A stretch of 64,000 nt of DNA from Rhizobium phaseoli. Its GTDB lineage: Bacteria > Pseudomonadota > Alphaproteobacteria > Rhizobiales > Rhizobiaceae. The translations under genes and the position numbers were made by a program. Below, piece by piece: positions 17,807-26,145 of this stretch (position 1 is the stretch's first letter; each line of letters opens with the position of its first letter). The DNA lies in NCBI RefSeq assembly GCF_010668805.1, contig NZ_WUFT01000009.1:186001-250000 (forward strand), given 5' to 3'. Under the pieces are notes generated by a model, which made no database searches, had not been told where the DNA came from, and saw only the letters and a program-made list of their open reading frames with translations.

Positions 17807-17837
17807 GTCGCCCGAAAACCGTTAGTTTTCGGGCGAC
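17807..17837 (+). terminator. Perfect 13-bp hairpin after the DUF3300/DUF2950 operon
   Basis: GTCGCCCGAAAAC (17807-17819) pairs with GTTTTCGGGCGAC (17825-17837) around a five-base loop CGTTA. There is no long T run after it, so it may act in both directions for the converging CYTH gene (stop at 17888) rather than as a classical intrinsic terminator. Confidence 0.75.
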
Positions 17838-17887
17838 TTCATCCCTGATCTGACATTGGAAACGGGATTTAGACTTGGCCCCCCGGC

Positions 17888-18385
17888 CTATCCGGCTCTG
17901 GCGCTAACGCCTTGCGTCGGGGAGGGGAGGTTCCGGGCAGCGGCCATCGCGCGGTTGGAGTAGCGCTTATTGCCTGTGACTTCTTGCCCAAGCCAGCTCG
18001 GCAGGTCTGGCCGATCATCCTCGCTTGCCATTTCTATCTCGGCGAGCGTCAATCCCTCATAGCGGCCCGCAAAGACGTCTATGGACCAGATTCTGCCGTG
18101 ATGGAGGACCTGGTAGCGCGTCTTTTCGATGACGTGGCCGGTTGCATGGAGGAGCAGGTCGCGTGCCTCTTCGACGGGGATCTCGTACTCGAATTCCTCC
18201 TTTGAGAGCTCCGCTATGCGGAACTTGATCGTCAGGCACCCGGAATGCCCGTCGATCAGGCGGACGCGTATCGAACTCTCGCCGCGGGACAGGTAAGTCT
18301 GCTGCAGGACATGCGAATTGCCGGCGCTATCGCGCCAGCTATTATCGCGGATCAGGAACTTGCGTTCGATCTCGGTCGCTTTCAA
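17888..18385 (-). CDS. CYTH-domain protein (triphosphate tunnel metalloenzyme)
   Basis: A 165-residue CYTH protein. It opens with the hallmark EIERKFLI motif and has the acidic/basic strands expected of the tunnel (IRVRLIDGHSGCLTIKFR, EFEYEIPVEEA, EKTRYQVLHHGRIWSIDVF, LAEIEMASED). Relatives hydrolyse inorganic tripolyphosphate or act as class IV adenylate cyclases; short bacterial forms like this are mostly triphosphatases. The frame continues upstream through the preceding gene, but GGAGGA lies 7 bases before a TTG at 18385 that starts LKATEIER, so a TTG start is proposed. It follows the 155-aa gene by 35 bases. Confidence 0.85.
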   Translation of the reverse strand: MKATEIERKFLIRDNSWRDSAGNSHVLQQTYLSRGESSIRVRLIDGHSGCLTIKFRIAELSKEEFEYEIPVEEARDLLLHATGHVIEKTRYQVLHHGRIWSIDVFAGRYEGLTLAEIEMASEDDRPDLPSWLGQEVTGNKRYSNRAMAAARNLPSPTQGVSARAG

Positions 18386-18420
18386 GTGATCTTCCTCCGC
18401 TCCGCCCAGCGGCTTCGGCG

Positions 18421-18888
18421 TCAATCGACAGGCGGCTCCCAAGTGAGGAAGAAGCCGACATCTCCAGGCATGCCGTCCGGGAAGCTGATGATCATGGCCT
18501 TCAGCCCGTAGCCCTGCGGCCTTGCAACCGCCTCGAAGAGTTCGAGGAGTTCCTTTGCCTTCCCCTGCAGGGTCTTTTGCCATCCAGGTAGGTTGTTATT
18601 GATGGCGCGTCCGCTGTCCGAGCAGAACGTCGACGGGAAACTGTAGATCAGCGCCTCGTATTTGCCGTCTGCGGCGGCCTTCATCACCAGCCGCTTGATA
18701 ACGGTGCGTTCGGCTTCGCCGATGCTTTTGCGGAAAAAATCCTCGACGAAATCCGCATGTTTTTTTGCTTCACGCGCCTTGATCTTGTCGTTGCGGTCCA
18801 TCTCGAGAAGCTGAAGCTCCAGAGCACGTTTGCGCAATTCCTCTGCACTGGTCATGGGATGAGGGGTCGAGGTCTCAGGGGATGTCAT
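18421..18888 (-). CDS. Hypothetical protein, 155 aa
   Basis: A soluble protein with a charged helical N-terminal half (EELRKRALELQLLEMDRNDK, then AREAKKHADFVEDFF) and a compact C-terminal half (KYEALIYSFPSTFCSDSGRA; GYGLKAMIISFPDGMPGDVG). The second half looks like a small alpha/beta domain that recurs in rhizobial proteins of unknown function. It is co-oriented with, and just upstream of, the CYTH gene, so the two may act together on polyphosphate or nucleotides, which is inference from order only. Confidence 0.65.
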   Translation of the reverse strand: MTSPETSTPHPMTSAEELRKRALELQLLEMDRNDKIKAREAKKHADFVEDFFRKSIGEAERTVIKRLVMKAAADGKYEALIYSFPSTFCSDSGRAINNNLPGWQKTLQGKAKELLELFEAVARPQGYGLKAMIISFPDGMPGDVGFFLTWEPPVD

Positions 18889-19149
18889 GGCAGCTCCTCC
18901 AGGATATTTGATGATGATAGGGGGAGCTGGGAGATTAAGGCAGTAAAATACATGTCGGCTGTGGTAGAATACGGTATCTTACGCTGGTATTCCGCGCACT
19001 GCGCCTTCATACCTCAACCGACTATAGAACGAACTCCTTTGGCCATTATTGGGCTGCTCGGTTGGGTCAGGATTGCCGTTACGCCAGGCTGAGATTATCG
19101 TTGGGACGACATACTGCAAGTTGTTATCAATCGGAACCCGGGGGCCCCG

Positions 19150-20928
19150 ATGACGAGTGCAGGCATTGACCGAAGCACCGCTTCCCAAGACGAGGTGCAA
19201 CAACAACTCGACCGAATTCTTGCCAGCCGGGAGTTTCGCCTCCCGGAACGGGCGAGAAGATTCCTCGAATTCGTGGTGATGGAAACGCTTGCGGGCCGTC
19301 GCGAGTACTTGAAAGCGTTTACCGTTGCGCAAGCCGTTTTTGGCAGGGATGCGAACTTCGATGCCCAACAAGATCCATGTGTTCGGATCGAAGCAGGGCG
19401 ACTGAGACGCGAACTGGAACACTATTACCTGACTGATGGCGGTGACGATCGGGTCATCATCACAATTCCCAAAGGCGGATACGCGCCAGTCTTCGAAGTC
19501 AACCCCAACGCCGAACCCGTCGAAGTGTTGCCAATGGAGCAGCCTCTTGGCCCAGCGCTCTCAGGCGACGATGGCGAGGAGGTCGAAACGGCGGCAGACA
19601 AGATCGGCGTTGAGCACCGACCCCTATCAAGGCGGCCCTGGCTTCTGGTGGCAGGCGCGGTCATTTTCGTCGCCGCGGCAGTGGGCATATTTCAGCAAGT
19701 TCGGTCGCCGCGCTCGGACCGCGGAACGGTACAGGCAGGTGATACCCGCCCCAGCATCATCGTCGAGCGCCTTGATGCTGTATCCGACGGGGCTCCCGCG
19801 ACCGATATCGCCCGGGGCATGACCGACGACATCATCGAGAAGATGGTCCGCTTCAATGAGATCATTGTGGTCACAGCGGTGCCGGGCAATAACGGCGTCG
19901 CTTCGTCAGAGCCGCTCTACGCCCTTCAGGGAAGTGTGGAGCTCGACGGCAACAGGCTGCGTTCAATCCTGAGGCTCGTGCGACGGGCGGACGCGGCGGT
20001 CATCTGGGCAAGAAACTATGACGCGGACACGGACGTGCAAGGTATCCCAGAAACCCAAGCACGCCTTGCGGGGGATATCGCCACGGCTGTCGCCCGCCCG
20101 TTCGGCGTGATGTTTCAGAGCGATACCGCAACCATCGCCGGAAGCGCGGACGCCTTTTCGTGCATTCTCTCCTATTACAGCTACCGTAGCGAAATGACGG
20201 TGCGGGCACTTGAAGTGGCAAAACACTGCCTGCAAGAGGCGATGGAAAAAGCGCCTGCCGATTCCAATGTCGCGGCGCTGCTTTCGCTGATCAACCTCGA
20301 CGAGTTCCGCTTTTCATACCAGCTTCAGACCAAACCGACCGCTTTGACGCTCGGCGTCGCGAAGGAGCTTGCCCAACATGCGGTGCGGCTCGATCCGAAG
20401 AACGCACGCGCACTTCAAGCGCTGATGCTTGCCGACTTTTTCGGCGATGATCAGCCTGGGGCGTTGGACGCCGGCGCCGCTGCCTATGCCAACAACCCGA
20501 ACGATCCCGATGTGGTTGGGGAATATGGCCTGCGCCTTTCAATGTCGGGGCAGTGGGATAGAGGCTGCAGATTGATATCTGAAGCTGTCGGCAAAAATGC
20601 CGGTCCGCGCGGATATTACGAGGTTGGAATGGCGCTGTGCGCTTTCATGCGGGGCGATTTGCAGGCTGCCGAACTATGGTCGCGTATGTCGGACCTGAAC
20701 TACAATCCGATGCATCGTCTCGTATTGTTGTCTATTCTCGGCGCGCTTGGAAAGAAGCAGGAGGCGCAGGAGCAGTTGGAATGGATCAAGGGCAAAACAC
20801 CTGCATTGATTTCGAACGTTCGGCCAGAAGTCGTCAAGCGGCTGGCGCGGGCCGAAGATCAGGACCGGTTTTTCGCAGGCATAGAGGCCGCCGGCCTGTC
20901 GATGCCGGACAAAGCGCCGAACGAGTGA
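19150..20928 (+). CDS. TolB/FlgO-like and TPR-repeat protein, 592 aa (third paralogue)
   Basis: Near end-to-end similarity with the protein at 2426-4204 is visible by eye: FLEFVVMETLAGRREYLKAF, VRIEAGRLRRELEHYY, ITIPKGGYAPVF, a membrane helix (about 160-178), TolB/FlgO-like ALQGSVELDGNRLRSILRLV, then matching TPR segments (AAYANNPNDPDVVGEYGLRL and GYYEVGMALCAFMRGDLQAA). The two have the same length. It stands alone with about 230 bases free on each side. No catalytic domain is seen; the TPR part suggests protein binding. Confidence 0.78.
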   Translation: MTSAGIDRSTASQDEVQQQLDRILASREFRLPERARRFLEFVVMETLAGRREYLKAFTVAQAVFGRDANFDAQQDPCVRIEAGRLRRELEHYYLTDGGDDRVIITIPKGGYAPVFEVNPNAEPVEVLPMEQPLGPALSGDDGEEVETAADKIGVEHRPLSRRPWLLVAGAVIFVAAAVGIFQQVRSPRSDRGTVQAGDTRPSIIVERLDAVSDGAPATDIARGMTDDIIEKMVRFNEIIVVTAVPGNNGVASSEPLYALQGSVELDGNRLRSILRLVRRADAAVIWARNYDADTDVQGIPETQARLAGDIATAVARPFGVMFQSDTATIAGSADAFSCILSYYSYRSEMTVRALEVAKHCLQEAMEKAPADSNVAALLSLINLDEFRFSYQLQTKPTALTLGVAKELAQHAVRLDPKNARALQALMLADFFGDDQPGALDAGAAAYANNPNDPDVVGEYGLRLSMSGQWDRGCRLISEAVGKNAGPRGYYEVGMALCAFMRGDLQAAELWSRMSDLNYNPMHRLVLLSILGALGKKQEAQEQLEWIKGKTPALISNVRPEVVKRLARAEDQDRFFAGIEAAGLSMPDKAPNE

Positions 20929-21159
20929 CGGATACCAGCGGCATCGCGATTGCGCTAATGGCCGAACTTGCCGCAAGAACGCCGGCACTCTATCCCACTC
21001 CAGGCCAGTCCTGCTGCGGCAGGCGACGTTAGGGTGTAACGCTTAACTGGCAAGATGGTCGACCGGTCACCTGTCTCTCCTGGGAACGGCGAGATCGGAC
21101 CGGTTACCGGAACGTCGCAAAAACAATTCGGCTGATGGAGGCTTGCCCCCTCCCCAACA

Positions 21160-22170
21160 TCACAAGCTTGGTATATTTCCGCGAGTTCCTGGTCCGCTCT
21201 TTAAAGCCTCAACCTCCTCAGAGAGGCGATCCTTGATCTCGTCATGAGTTTCCGATGCGACCGCCACAGCACGGTCGTAGACCTCCGAGGCAACGGCTTT
21301 GCCTCGATCAACAAGCTCGGACGTCTCAGCACTCATCGCTTCCTTGGCAGCATCTGACACCTCTCCTGCGAACTCGTCTTCCGTCTCAGTGCTCGGGAGC
21401 GCCGCGCCGATAGCCGCCCCTACGGCGAAAGCCAGTGCGCCTCCGACCAGCGGCTGATCGCGAAACTGGGTGAGGATCATGGCGTTGAGCTGGGTGGTCT
21501 GTTCTTGCAGATTGGTTGCCGCGGTAGAGGTTCGGCTGGTCAACGAGCTGGCGGTCCCCGCCGCGCGATCGGCGATGTCTTGCGCTGCCGTCTTGGCTTG
21601 TTCCCACTTTTCTGCGGCCCAGCCGGATGCCGAGTCGAAAATCGCACCGGTCTCGTCGAGGATTTGATTGACCTGCTTGCCACTGGCATCGACGAAACCG
21701 CGATAGGTTTTGCCCGTCTCGTCTATAAAATGACCGGCACGACGTCCCGTTTCGTCGGTGAGCGCCTTCAGTTGCTTCCCGGACCCGTCGCCGAAATGGC
21801 TGTATCGCACGCCCCCGATAGATGTGGGCGGGCCAATGCGGCGCACGGGCCCTTGAACAGGGTAAAGTGCAAAGTCCGGGCCGGTTGGCGAAGTTGACGG
21901 GGCGGTCGACGGAGGGCTGCCTTTGGCCATCAGCCAAGCCAGACTGACGCCCATCAGGGCAACAGGAAGCGGATTTTCCTTTAGCGCCGAGCCGAGATTG
22001 CCGACGAACTCGCTGCCTCCGCTGCTCTTGGCGTAGGCGAGAACCTCATCGACCAGTTGGCCAGGCGACATTCGCTCCTGGATGGCGTTGATACGATCCC
22101 CAAGTCGTTGCCGATCGTGCTCGATTTCTCGCTCAAGCTCGGCGGACGTTTTGTCTGTAGACGTTTCCAT
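21160..22170 (-). CDS. DUF3618 envelope-stress protein, 336 aa
   Basis: The first 60 residues form the DUF3618 pattern (SAELEREIEHDRQRLGDRINAIQERMSPGQLVDEVL). A hydrophobic segment at about 90-103 (NPLPVALMGVSLAWLMAKG) and a glycine/alanine helix at about 240-258 (GALAFAVGAAIGAALP) may insert in the membrane. Between them is a repeated D-E-T-G-x element (ALTDETGRRAG, HFIDETGKTYRG, FVDASGKQVNQI, LDETGAIF) giving about four short repeats. It is the last gene of a three-gene operon and its ATG overlaps the previous stop (TGATG). Confidence 0.75.
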   Translation of the reverse strand: METSTDKTSAELEREIEHDRQRLGDRINAIQERMSPGQLVDEVLAYAKSSGGSEFVGNLGSALKENPLPVALMGVSLAWLMAKGSPPSTAPSTSPTGPDFALYPVQGPVRRIGPPTSIGGVRYSHFGDGSGKQLKALTDETGRRAGHFIDETGKTYRGFVDASGKQVNQILDETGAIFDSASGWAAEKWEQAKTAAQDIADRAAGTASSLTSRTSTAATNLQEQTTQLNAMILTQFRDQPLVGGALAFAVGAAIGAALPSTETEDEFAGEVSDAAKEAMSAETSELVDRGKAVASEVYDRAVAVASETHDEIKDRLSEEVEALKSGPGTRGNIPSL

Positions 22171-22586
22171 CAGAGTTTATCCTTCACGGTTTGCACGTCA
22201 CGGCGCAGCGAAGTCGTCGTTCGGTCAAGCGTCAAATTGCTGCGTCGGAAAGCGGCAAGACCGCGAGCGATCATGAGCCATGCAATGATGCCAATCACTG
22301 CACCGACGATTACGGAAGCCAGCGCGTTGGCCGTCGGCTCGGCAAATCCTTGCGCCACGAGCAACGCGGCTATGCCGCTGACAATGGCGCTCAACAGGAC
22401 GCCGACGGCTCCAATCGCCATGACCAGTCCGATCAGAAGCACTTCAACGCCGCTCAAAGCATTGGATAGTTTCTCCGACGCTTCGGTTTTGGCCAGATCG
22501 ATCTCCTTGCGCAGAAGACCGGTGACGTCGCGTAAGAGCCCGCCGATTAGTTCTGACAGAGGCGTATTGTCAGAGGAATTTTTCAT
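22170..22586 (-). CDS. Phage-holin-like/DUF1469 membrane protein
   Basis: A 138-residue protein. An amphipathic N-terminal helix (LIGGLLRDVTGLLRKEIDLAK) precedes two membrane hairpin helices (VLLIGLVMAIGAVGVLLSAI and ALASVIVGAVIGIIAWLMIA). This is the layout of the Actinobacterial-holin-X/DUF1469 family, which is common in stress operons and is not a phage lysis gene. Its ATG overlaps the stop of the upstream gene (ATGA) and its stop overlaps the next ATG, so all three products are made together. Confidence 0.8.
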   Translation of the reverse strand: MKNSSDNTPLSELIGGLLRDVTGLLRKEIDLAKTEASEKLSNALSGVEVLLIGLVMAIGAVGVLLSAIVSGIAALLVAQGFAEPTANALASVIVGAVIGIIAWLMIARGLAAFRRSNLTLDRTTTSLRRDVQTVKDKL

Positions 22587-23101
22587 TTGAAATCCCCGCT
22601 TCCAGAAACCGATTTCACTGTAGTCGACGGACCCGTTGGGCGATCTTGATCACTTCGTTTCGAAGAGGCGATCAAGAACCGACTTGCGGTTAAGCCTGCA
22701 AGCGCCGCAATTCCAAGGAATGCCATTGGTTGCCTGCGCCCGAAATTCTCGGCCAATGAAGCAATTTCGCCGAGGTCCTTGCCCTCTATCCTTTTCGCAA
22801 CGGCTGCAACGCTGCTACCGATTTCGCGGGCGTAGCGGCCGACCTGTCGCTGATCGGAGGCTTCCAGTTCCGCCCCGACCTTTTCAAATGCCGCTGCAAT
22901 GCCGCTCACTTGATGCGCGGCAAAATGCGCCTGCTCGGAAACCACCTCGTCGACCTTTTCAATGACGGCGCCGGAGCCCTCCTTGATCATGCCTTTCGTC
23001 GCGCTGATGTCCGCGTTGAGCTTGTTTTTCAGGTCAGTGAGTGGTGAGGCGTTCGCAGACGGACTGCGTTCTCCTGTCGGAGCGGAAAATTCGTCTGTCA
23101 T
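22583..23101 (-). CDS. Nutrient-deprivation-induced-type protein, 172 aa
   Basis: A Ser/Ala-rich N terminus, a long amphipathic helix (about 25-125, including KGMIKEGSGAVIEKVDEVVS) and a short hydrophobic helix (MAFLGIAALAGLTASRFLIA) near the C terminus. It resembles rhizobial proteins annotated as nutrient deprivation induced, which sit with DUF3618 and holin-like genes. GGAGG lies 7 bases before the ATG and an EcfG-type promoter begins about 37 bases further upstream. It is the first gene of the operon. Confidence 0.7.
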   Translation of the reverse strand: MTDEFSAPTGERSPSANASPLTDLKNKLNADISATKGMIKEGSGAVIEKVDEVVSEQAHFAAHQVSGIAAAFEKVGAELEASDQRQVGRYAREIGSSVAAVAKRIEGKDLGEIASLAENFGRRQPMAFLGIAALAGLTASRFLIASSKRSDQDRPTGPSTTVKSVSGSGDFK

Positions 23102-23137
23102 CGAGGGCCTCCATGGCGTGATCGTTTGTGGAGGACG

Positions 23138-23162
23138 AACCTCAATCTTCTAGCTTTGTTCC
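23138..23162 (-). promoter_or_regulatory. Candidate EcfG/RpoE2 promoter for the 23101-21160 operon
   Basis: Read on the minus strand, GGAAC (23162-23158) is followed after 18 bases by TT (23139-23138). The predicted start point lies about 25-30 bases before the ATG at 23101. Confidence 0.55.
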
Positions 23163-23549
23163 CGATGATGGGGTCTGAGGTTGAACAAAAGCCGTGTCGC
23201 TGCGGAGGGACGACTGGACGACGGCAAGGCTGAACCGGCGGACACGCGCCATCAACGCATGTCGTGAGAGGGGCGATGGATCGGAGCTGTTCAATTTTTC
23301 GCAATTTCCTTGAGATCGAGGTAGACAGACCGAATACCCATCAACTCCCTGGCTTTTATGAAAACTATCGATCGAAAGGCTCGGAAGGGGCCCTGCCAGA
23401 GCGATGCGGTTTCCGTCGCGGTCTGCGAACTGGGTAGTTATTCCGTAATCGCCTTCGATTCACCCTTTGAGTTTCACGCCAATTTCTTCGTGCGATCTGC
23501 CGGTAATGTCCATTCCGGCACGAGATGCAAACCGTCAAGGTTCTTCAAA
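23163..23549. other. Intergenic stretch without a convincing gene
   Basis: Frames in this region are short and of mixed composition. One plus-strand frame (23358-23675) runs across the promoter candidate at 23550 and has no ribosome site, so it was not called. No repeats were noticed. Confidence 0.5.
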
Positions 23550-23574
23550 GGAACCGCTGGCGACCGCCAAAGTT
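23550..23574 (+). promoter_or_regulatory. Candidate EcfG/RpoE2 promoter upstream of the cupin gene
   Basis: GGAAC at 23550-23554 and TT at 23573-23574 with an 18-base spacer, 116 bases ahead of the cupin start. The distance is longer than for the other sites, so this one is less certain. Confidence 0.4.
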
Positions 23575-23690
23575 TAGCTTTTGGAGCCACCGGCAGAGAT
23601 GAGTTCGATGGAAAAGACCTGGACGAACAGCATGGACGGCTCGGTCGCCGTCACGTCGCAGCAATTGACGCATAACCTTGGAAGGGCAGC

Positions 23691-24179
23691 ATGGAAGCCG
23701 AAGCGATAATGTTCGAGCCGAGCGACTGGGTCCCGAACAACCCGCGTCTTCCTGTATTGCTTTACAGGGGTCTTTCAGCTGGCGGTGGGCCGACTGATTT
23801 CAAACTTCGCTTCGCAGCAAACGGTTGGACAGGCATCTGGACAAACGGTGTATTCGATTATCAGCACTACCATTCCAGAGCGCACGAAGTACTGGGAATT
23901 TCAACTGGTAGCGCCAGGCTATTGATCGGCGGCCCCGGCGGTCGAGCACTTGAAGTAGCGGCGGGAGATTGCTTGGTGCTTCCAGCGGGGACAGGCCACC
24001 AGAATCTCGGCAGCACGTCGGACTTTGAAGTCATCGGCGCCTATCCGGAGGGACAGCATGCCGACATTCAGACTTCGGCCGCTTCAAGCGAGATGCTAAA
24101 GACAATCTCGTCAGTATCCTTACCCAATACCGATCCCGTTCAAGGACCCGCGGGATTTCTCATCGACAAATGGCGGTAG
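23691..24179 (+). CDS. Cupin-domain protein
   Basis: A 162-residue single-domain cupin. The first conserved motif appears as HYHSRAHEVLGISTGSARLL (residues about 62-81), giving H62, H64 and E69-type ligands, and the second as GDCLVLPAGTGHQNLG (about 100-115) with a histidine. These would hold a divalent metal. Relatives act as dioxygenases, isomerases or sensors, so the reaction is unknown. GGAAGGGCAGC lies before the ATG. It stands just upstream of the ku operon in the same direction with about 250 bases between. Confidence 0.82.
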   Translation: MEAEAIMFEPSDWVPNNPRLPVLLYRGLSAGGGPTDFKLRFAANGWTGIWTNGVFDYQHYHSRAHEVLGISTGSARLLIGGPGGRALEVAAGDCLVLPAGTGHQNLGSTSDFEVIGAYPEGQHADIQTSAASSEMLKTISSVSLPNTDPVQGPAGFLIDKWR

Positions 24180-24374
24180 CCTCCAGCTCCTGCGCGGCCG
24201 ACCCCGGTTTCATCTGAGGCGTCGCCAGTCATTTGGTATTTCTGGCGAAGACCACGGCTTAGTTCTCGCTTCCGATCTGGATCGCGGTCATTTCTGCCAG
24301 TCGGCATTCATGCACCGATGAGCGGGTACTTCGAAAGAGATGTTGCGTTCGTGCTGCGGAGACAAGTGTTGAAC

Positions 24375-24399
24375 GGAACAAATATCGTCAATTTTTGTT
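24375..24399 (+). promoter_or_regulatory. Candidate EcfG/RpoE2 promoter for the ku operon
   Basis: GGAAC at 24375-24379 and TT at 24398-24399 (in a GTTAATG context) with an 18-base spacer, ending 28 bases before the first ku start codon. Stress-sigma control of ku genes is known in Sinorhizobium meliloti, which supports the call. Confidence 0.65.
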
Positions 24400-24427
24400 A
24401 ATGTCTCAATGACTTGGAGGGACAATT

Positions 24428-25318
24428 ATGACCAGCCACCGTGCTCAGTGGAAAGGCCACCTGAAGATTGGGGAATTGAGCTGCGCCGTTGGTTTGTACA
24501 CCGCCGCATCCACATCGGATCGGATCAGCTTTCATATGCTGAACGAGAAAACCGGAAACCGGCTGAAACGCGAGTTCATCGACAGCGAAACCGAGGAGGT
24601 CGTCGACCGCGATCAGCAAGTCAAAGGCTTCGAGGCCGGGAACGGCGATTACATCATGATCGATCCGGATGAGGTGGCGGCGGTCGTGCCAGATTCCGAC
24701 AAGATGCTTGAGGCGGAAGCATTCATTCCTTGTGGTAAAATCGATGATATCTATTTCGACAAACCATACTATTTGGTCCCCGTCGAAGACGAAGCGCAGG
24801 ATGCATTCACCAGCATTCGGGATGCCCTGATCAAGACGAACGCTACTGCTATTGCCCGGACGGTCTTGTTCCGCCGCATGCGTACGGTGCTGATCAGAGC
24901 ACACGGCAAGGGACTGATCGCCACAACACTCAACTTCGATTACGAGGTCCGATCTTCAAAGGAAGCATTCCAGGATGTGACGAAGGTCAAGCTCGAAGGT
25001 GAGATGCTGGACCTCGCAAAGCACATCATCGATACAAAGAAGGGCGAGTTCGATCCCGGGAAAACCGATGATCGCTATGAGACCGCGCTCGCCGCACTGG
25101 TCAAAGCGAAGGCCGAGGGTAAATCCCTGCCGAAGCCGAAGCCGATCAAAGTCTCTAACCCTAACGACTTGCTGAAGGCGCTACGAGAAAGCGCCGGAAT
25201 GGACAAAGGACCCGCCAAAAAGCCGAAGGCGGCTAATGCGAACGCGGGGAGGAAGAATGCTTCCACCTCAAAGACGTCGAAGACCCGAGCAAAAACCGCG
25301 CATAAGAAAGCGAGCTGA
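24428..25318 (+). CDS. ku: Ku DNA-end-binding protein, first copy
   Basis: A 296-residue bacterial Ku. It begins HRAQWKGHLKIGELSCAVGL and shows the family blocks FHMLNEKTGNRLKREFIDSE, KGFEAGNGDYIMIDPDEV, and the bridge-region FDYEVRSSKEAF. Bacterial Ku forms a ring on broken DNA ends and recruits LigD for end joining. The Lys/Ala-rich C-terminal tail (from about 255) is typical and promotes DNA threading. GGAGGGACAATT precedes the ATG. It is followed 5 bases later by a second ku, so the two are translated together and could form a heterodimer, as proposed for paired rhizobial ku genes. Confidence 0.95.
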   Translation: MTSHRAQWKGHLKIGELSCAVGLYTAASTSDRISFHMLNEKTGNRLKREFIDSETEEVVDRDQQVKGFEAGNGDYIMIDPDEVAAVVPDSDKMLEAEAFIPCGKIDDIYFDKPYYLVPVEDEAQDAFTSIRDALIKTNATAIARTVLFRRMRTVLIRAHGKGLIATTLNFDYEVRSSKEAFQDVTKVKLEGEMLDLAKHIIDTKKGEFDPGKTDDRYETALAALVKAKAEGKSLPKPKPIKVSNPNDLLKALRESAGMDKGPAKKPKAANANAGRKNASTSKTSKTRAKTAHKKAS

Positions 25319-25323
25319 CGACC

Positions 25324-26145
25324 ATGGCACCCCGTCGCCCCTACTGGAGAGGCTATCTGAAGCTATCCCTCGTCACCTGCCCGGTCGCCATGACGCCCGC
25401 GACGTCAGAGAGCGAAAAAGTGCGCTTTCATACCCTCAATGAGAAGACCGGCAATCGCGTTGTCTCCCAATACATCGACAGCGTCACCGGAAAGCCGGTG
25501 AAGGATGAAGATGAGGCAAAAGGCTACGAGCGCGGAGAGAACGATTACATCATCCTGACCGACGAAGACCTGGAATCGGTTGAGCTGGAGACGGTACGGA
25601 CAATCGACATCGAAAAGTTCGTCCCTCGCGAAAGCATTGAGTGGATCTATCTCGATACTCCCTTCTACCTCACAGCCAACGAGAAGATCGGCGACGAGGC
25701 ATTCGCCGTCATCCGCGAAGCGATGAAGGCCCAGGATGTGGTCGGCGTGTCCCGCGTGGTTCTCGGTCGCCGTGAGCGGGAGGTGATTTTAAAACCCCAC
25801 GATGAAGGCATTGTGGTCTGGACCTTACGGTTCGGTGACGAGGTTCGGCCCGAAACCGAATACTTCACGGGCATCGACAAGAAGTCCGACGCGAGCGACG
25901 TTGCGGCCCTCGAAAAGGTCATCAAGAAACGGATGAAGGAGTGGTCGCCCGAAATGGTGTCCGATCCGATCCAAGAAAGCCTGCTGAAGCTGATCGCTGA
26001 AAAGAAAAAAGCGCGGAAGCCGGCCAAGAAGTCGACTGCGAAATCTGCGACAGGCGATGACGAGAAGAAGAGCAACGTCATCAACATCATGGACGCACTA
26101 AAAAAGTCAGTCGAGAAGGAGTTGAAGTCTCGCAAGGCGCGATGA
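25324..26145 (+). CDS. ku: Ku DNA-end-binding protein, second copy
   Basis: A 273-residue Ku paralogue starting APRRPYWRGYLKLSLVTCPV. It contains FHTLNEKTGNRVVSQYIDSV, KGYERGENDYIILTDEDLES and the GRREREVILKPHDEGIVVWT strand. The C-terminal tail (about 215-273) is Lys/Ala-rich but shorter than in the first copy. The start has no strong ribosome site; translation is probably coupled to the upstream ku, whose stop lies 5 bases before. The related ligase is 35 kb away in this window rather than adjacent. Confidence 0.95.
   Translation: MAPRRPYWRGYLKLSLVTCPVAMTPATSESEKVRFHTLNEKTGNRVVSQYIDSVTGKPVKDEDEAKGYERGENDYIILTDEDLESVELETVRTIDIEKFVPRESIEWIYLDTPFYLTANEKIGDEAFAVIREAMKAQDVVGVSRVVLGRREREVILKPHDEGIVVWTLRFGDEVRPETEYFTGIDKKSDASDVAALEKVIKKRMKEWSPEMVSDPIQESLLKLIAEKKKARKPAKKSTAKSATGDDEKKSNVINIMDALKKSVEKELKSRKAR

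Noticed and set aside
19132-19160. GGAAC ahead of the TolB/TPR gene as an EcfG promoter
   Set aside because: No TT lies at 18 or 19 bases; the site falls across the start codon.
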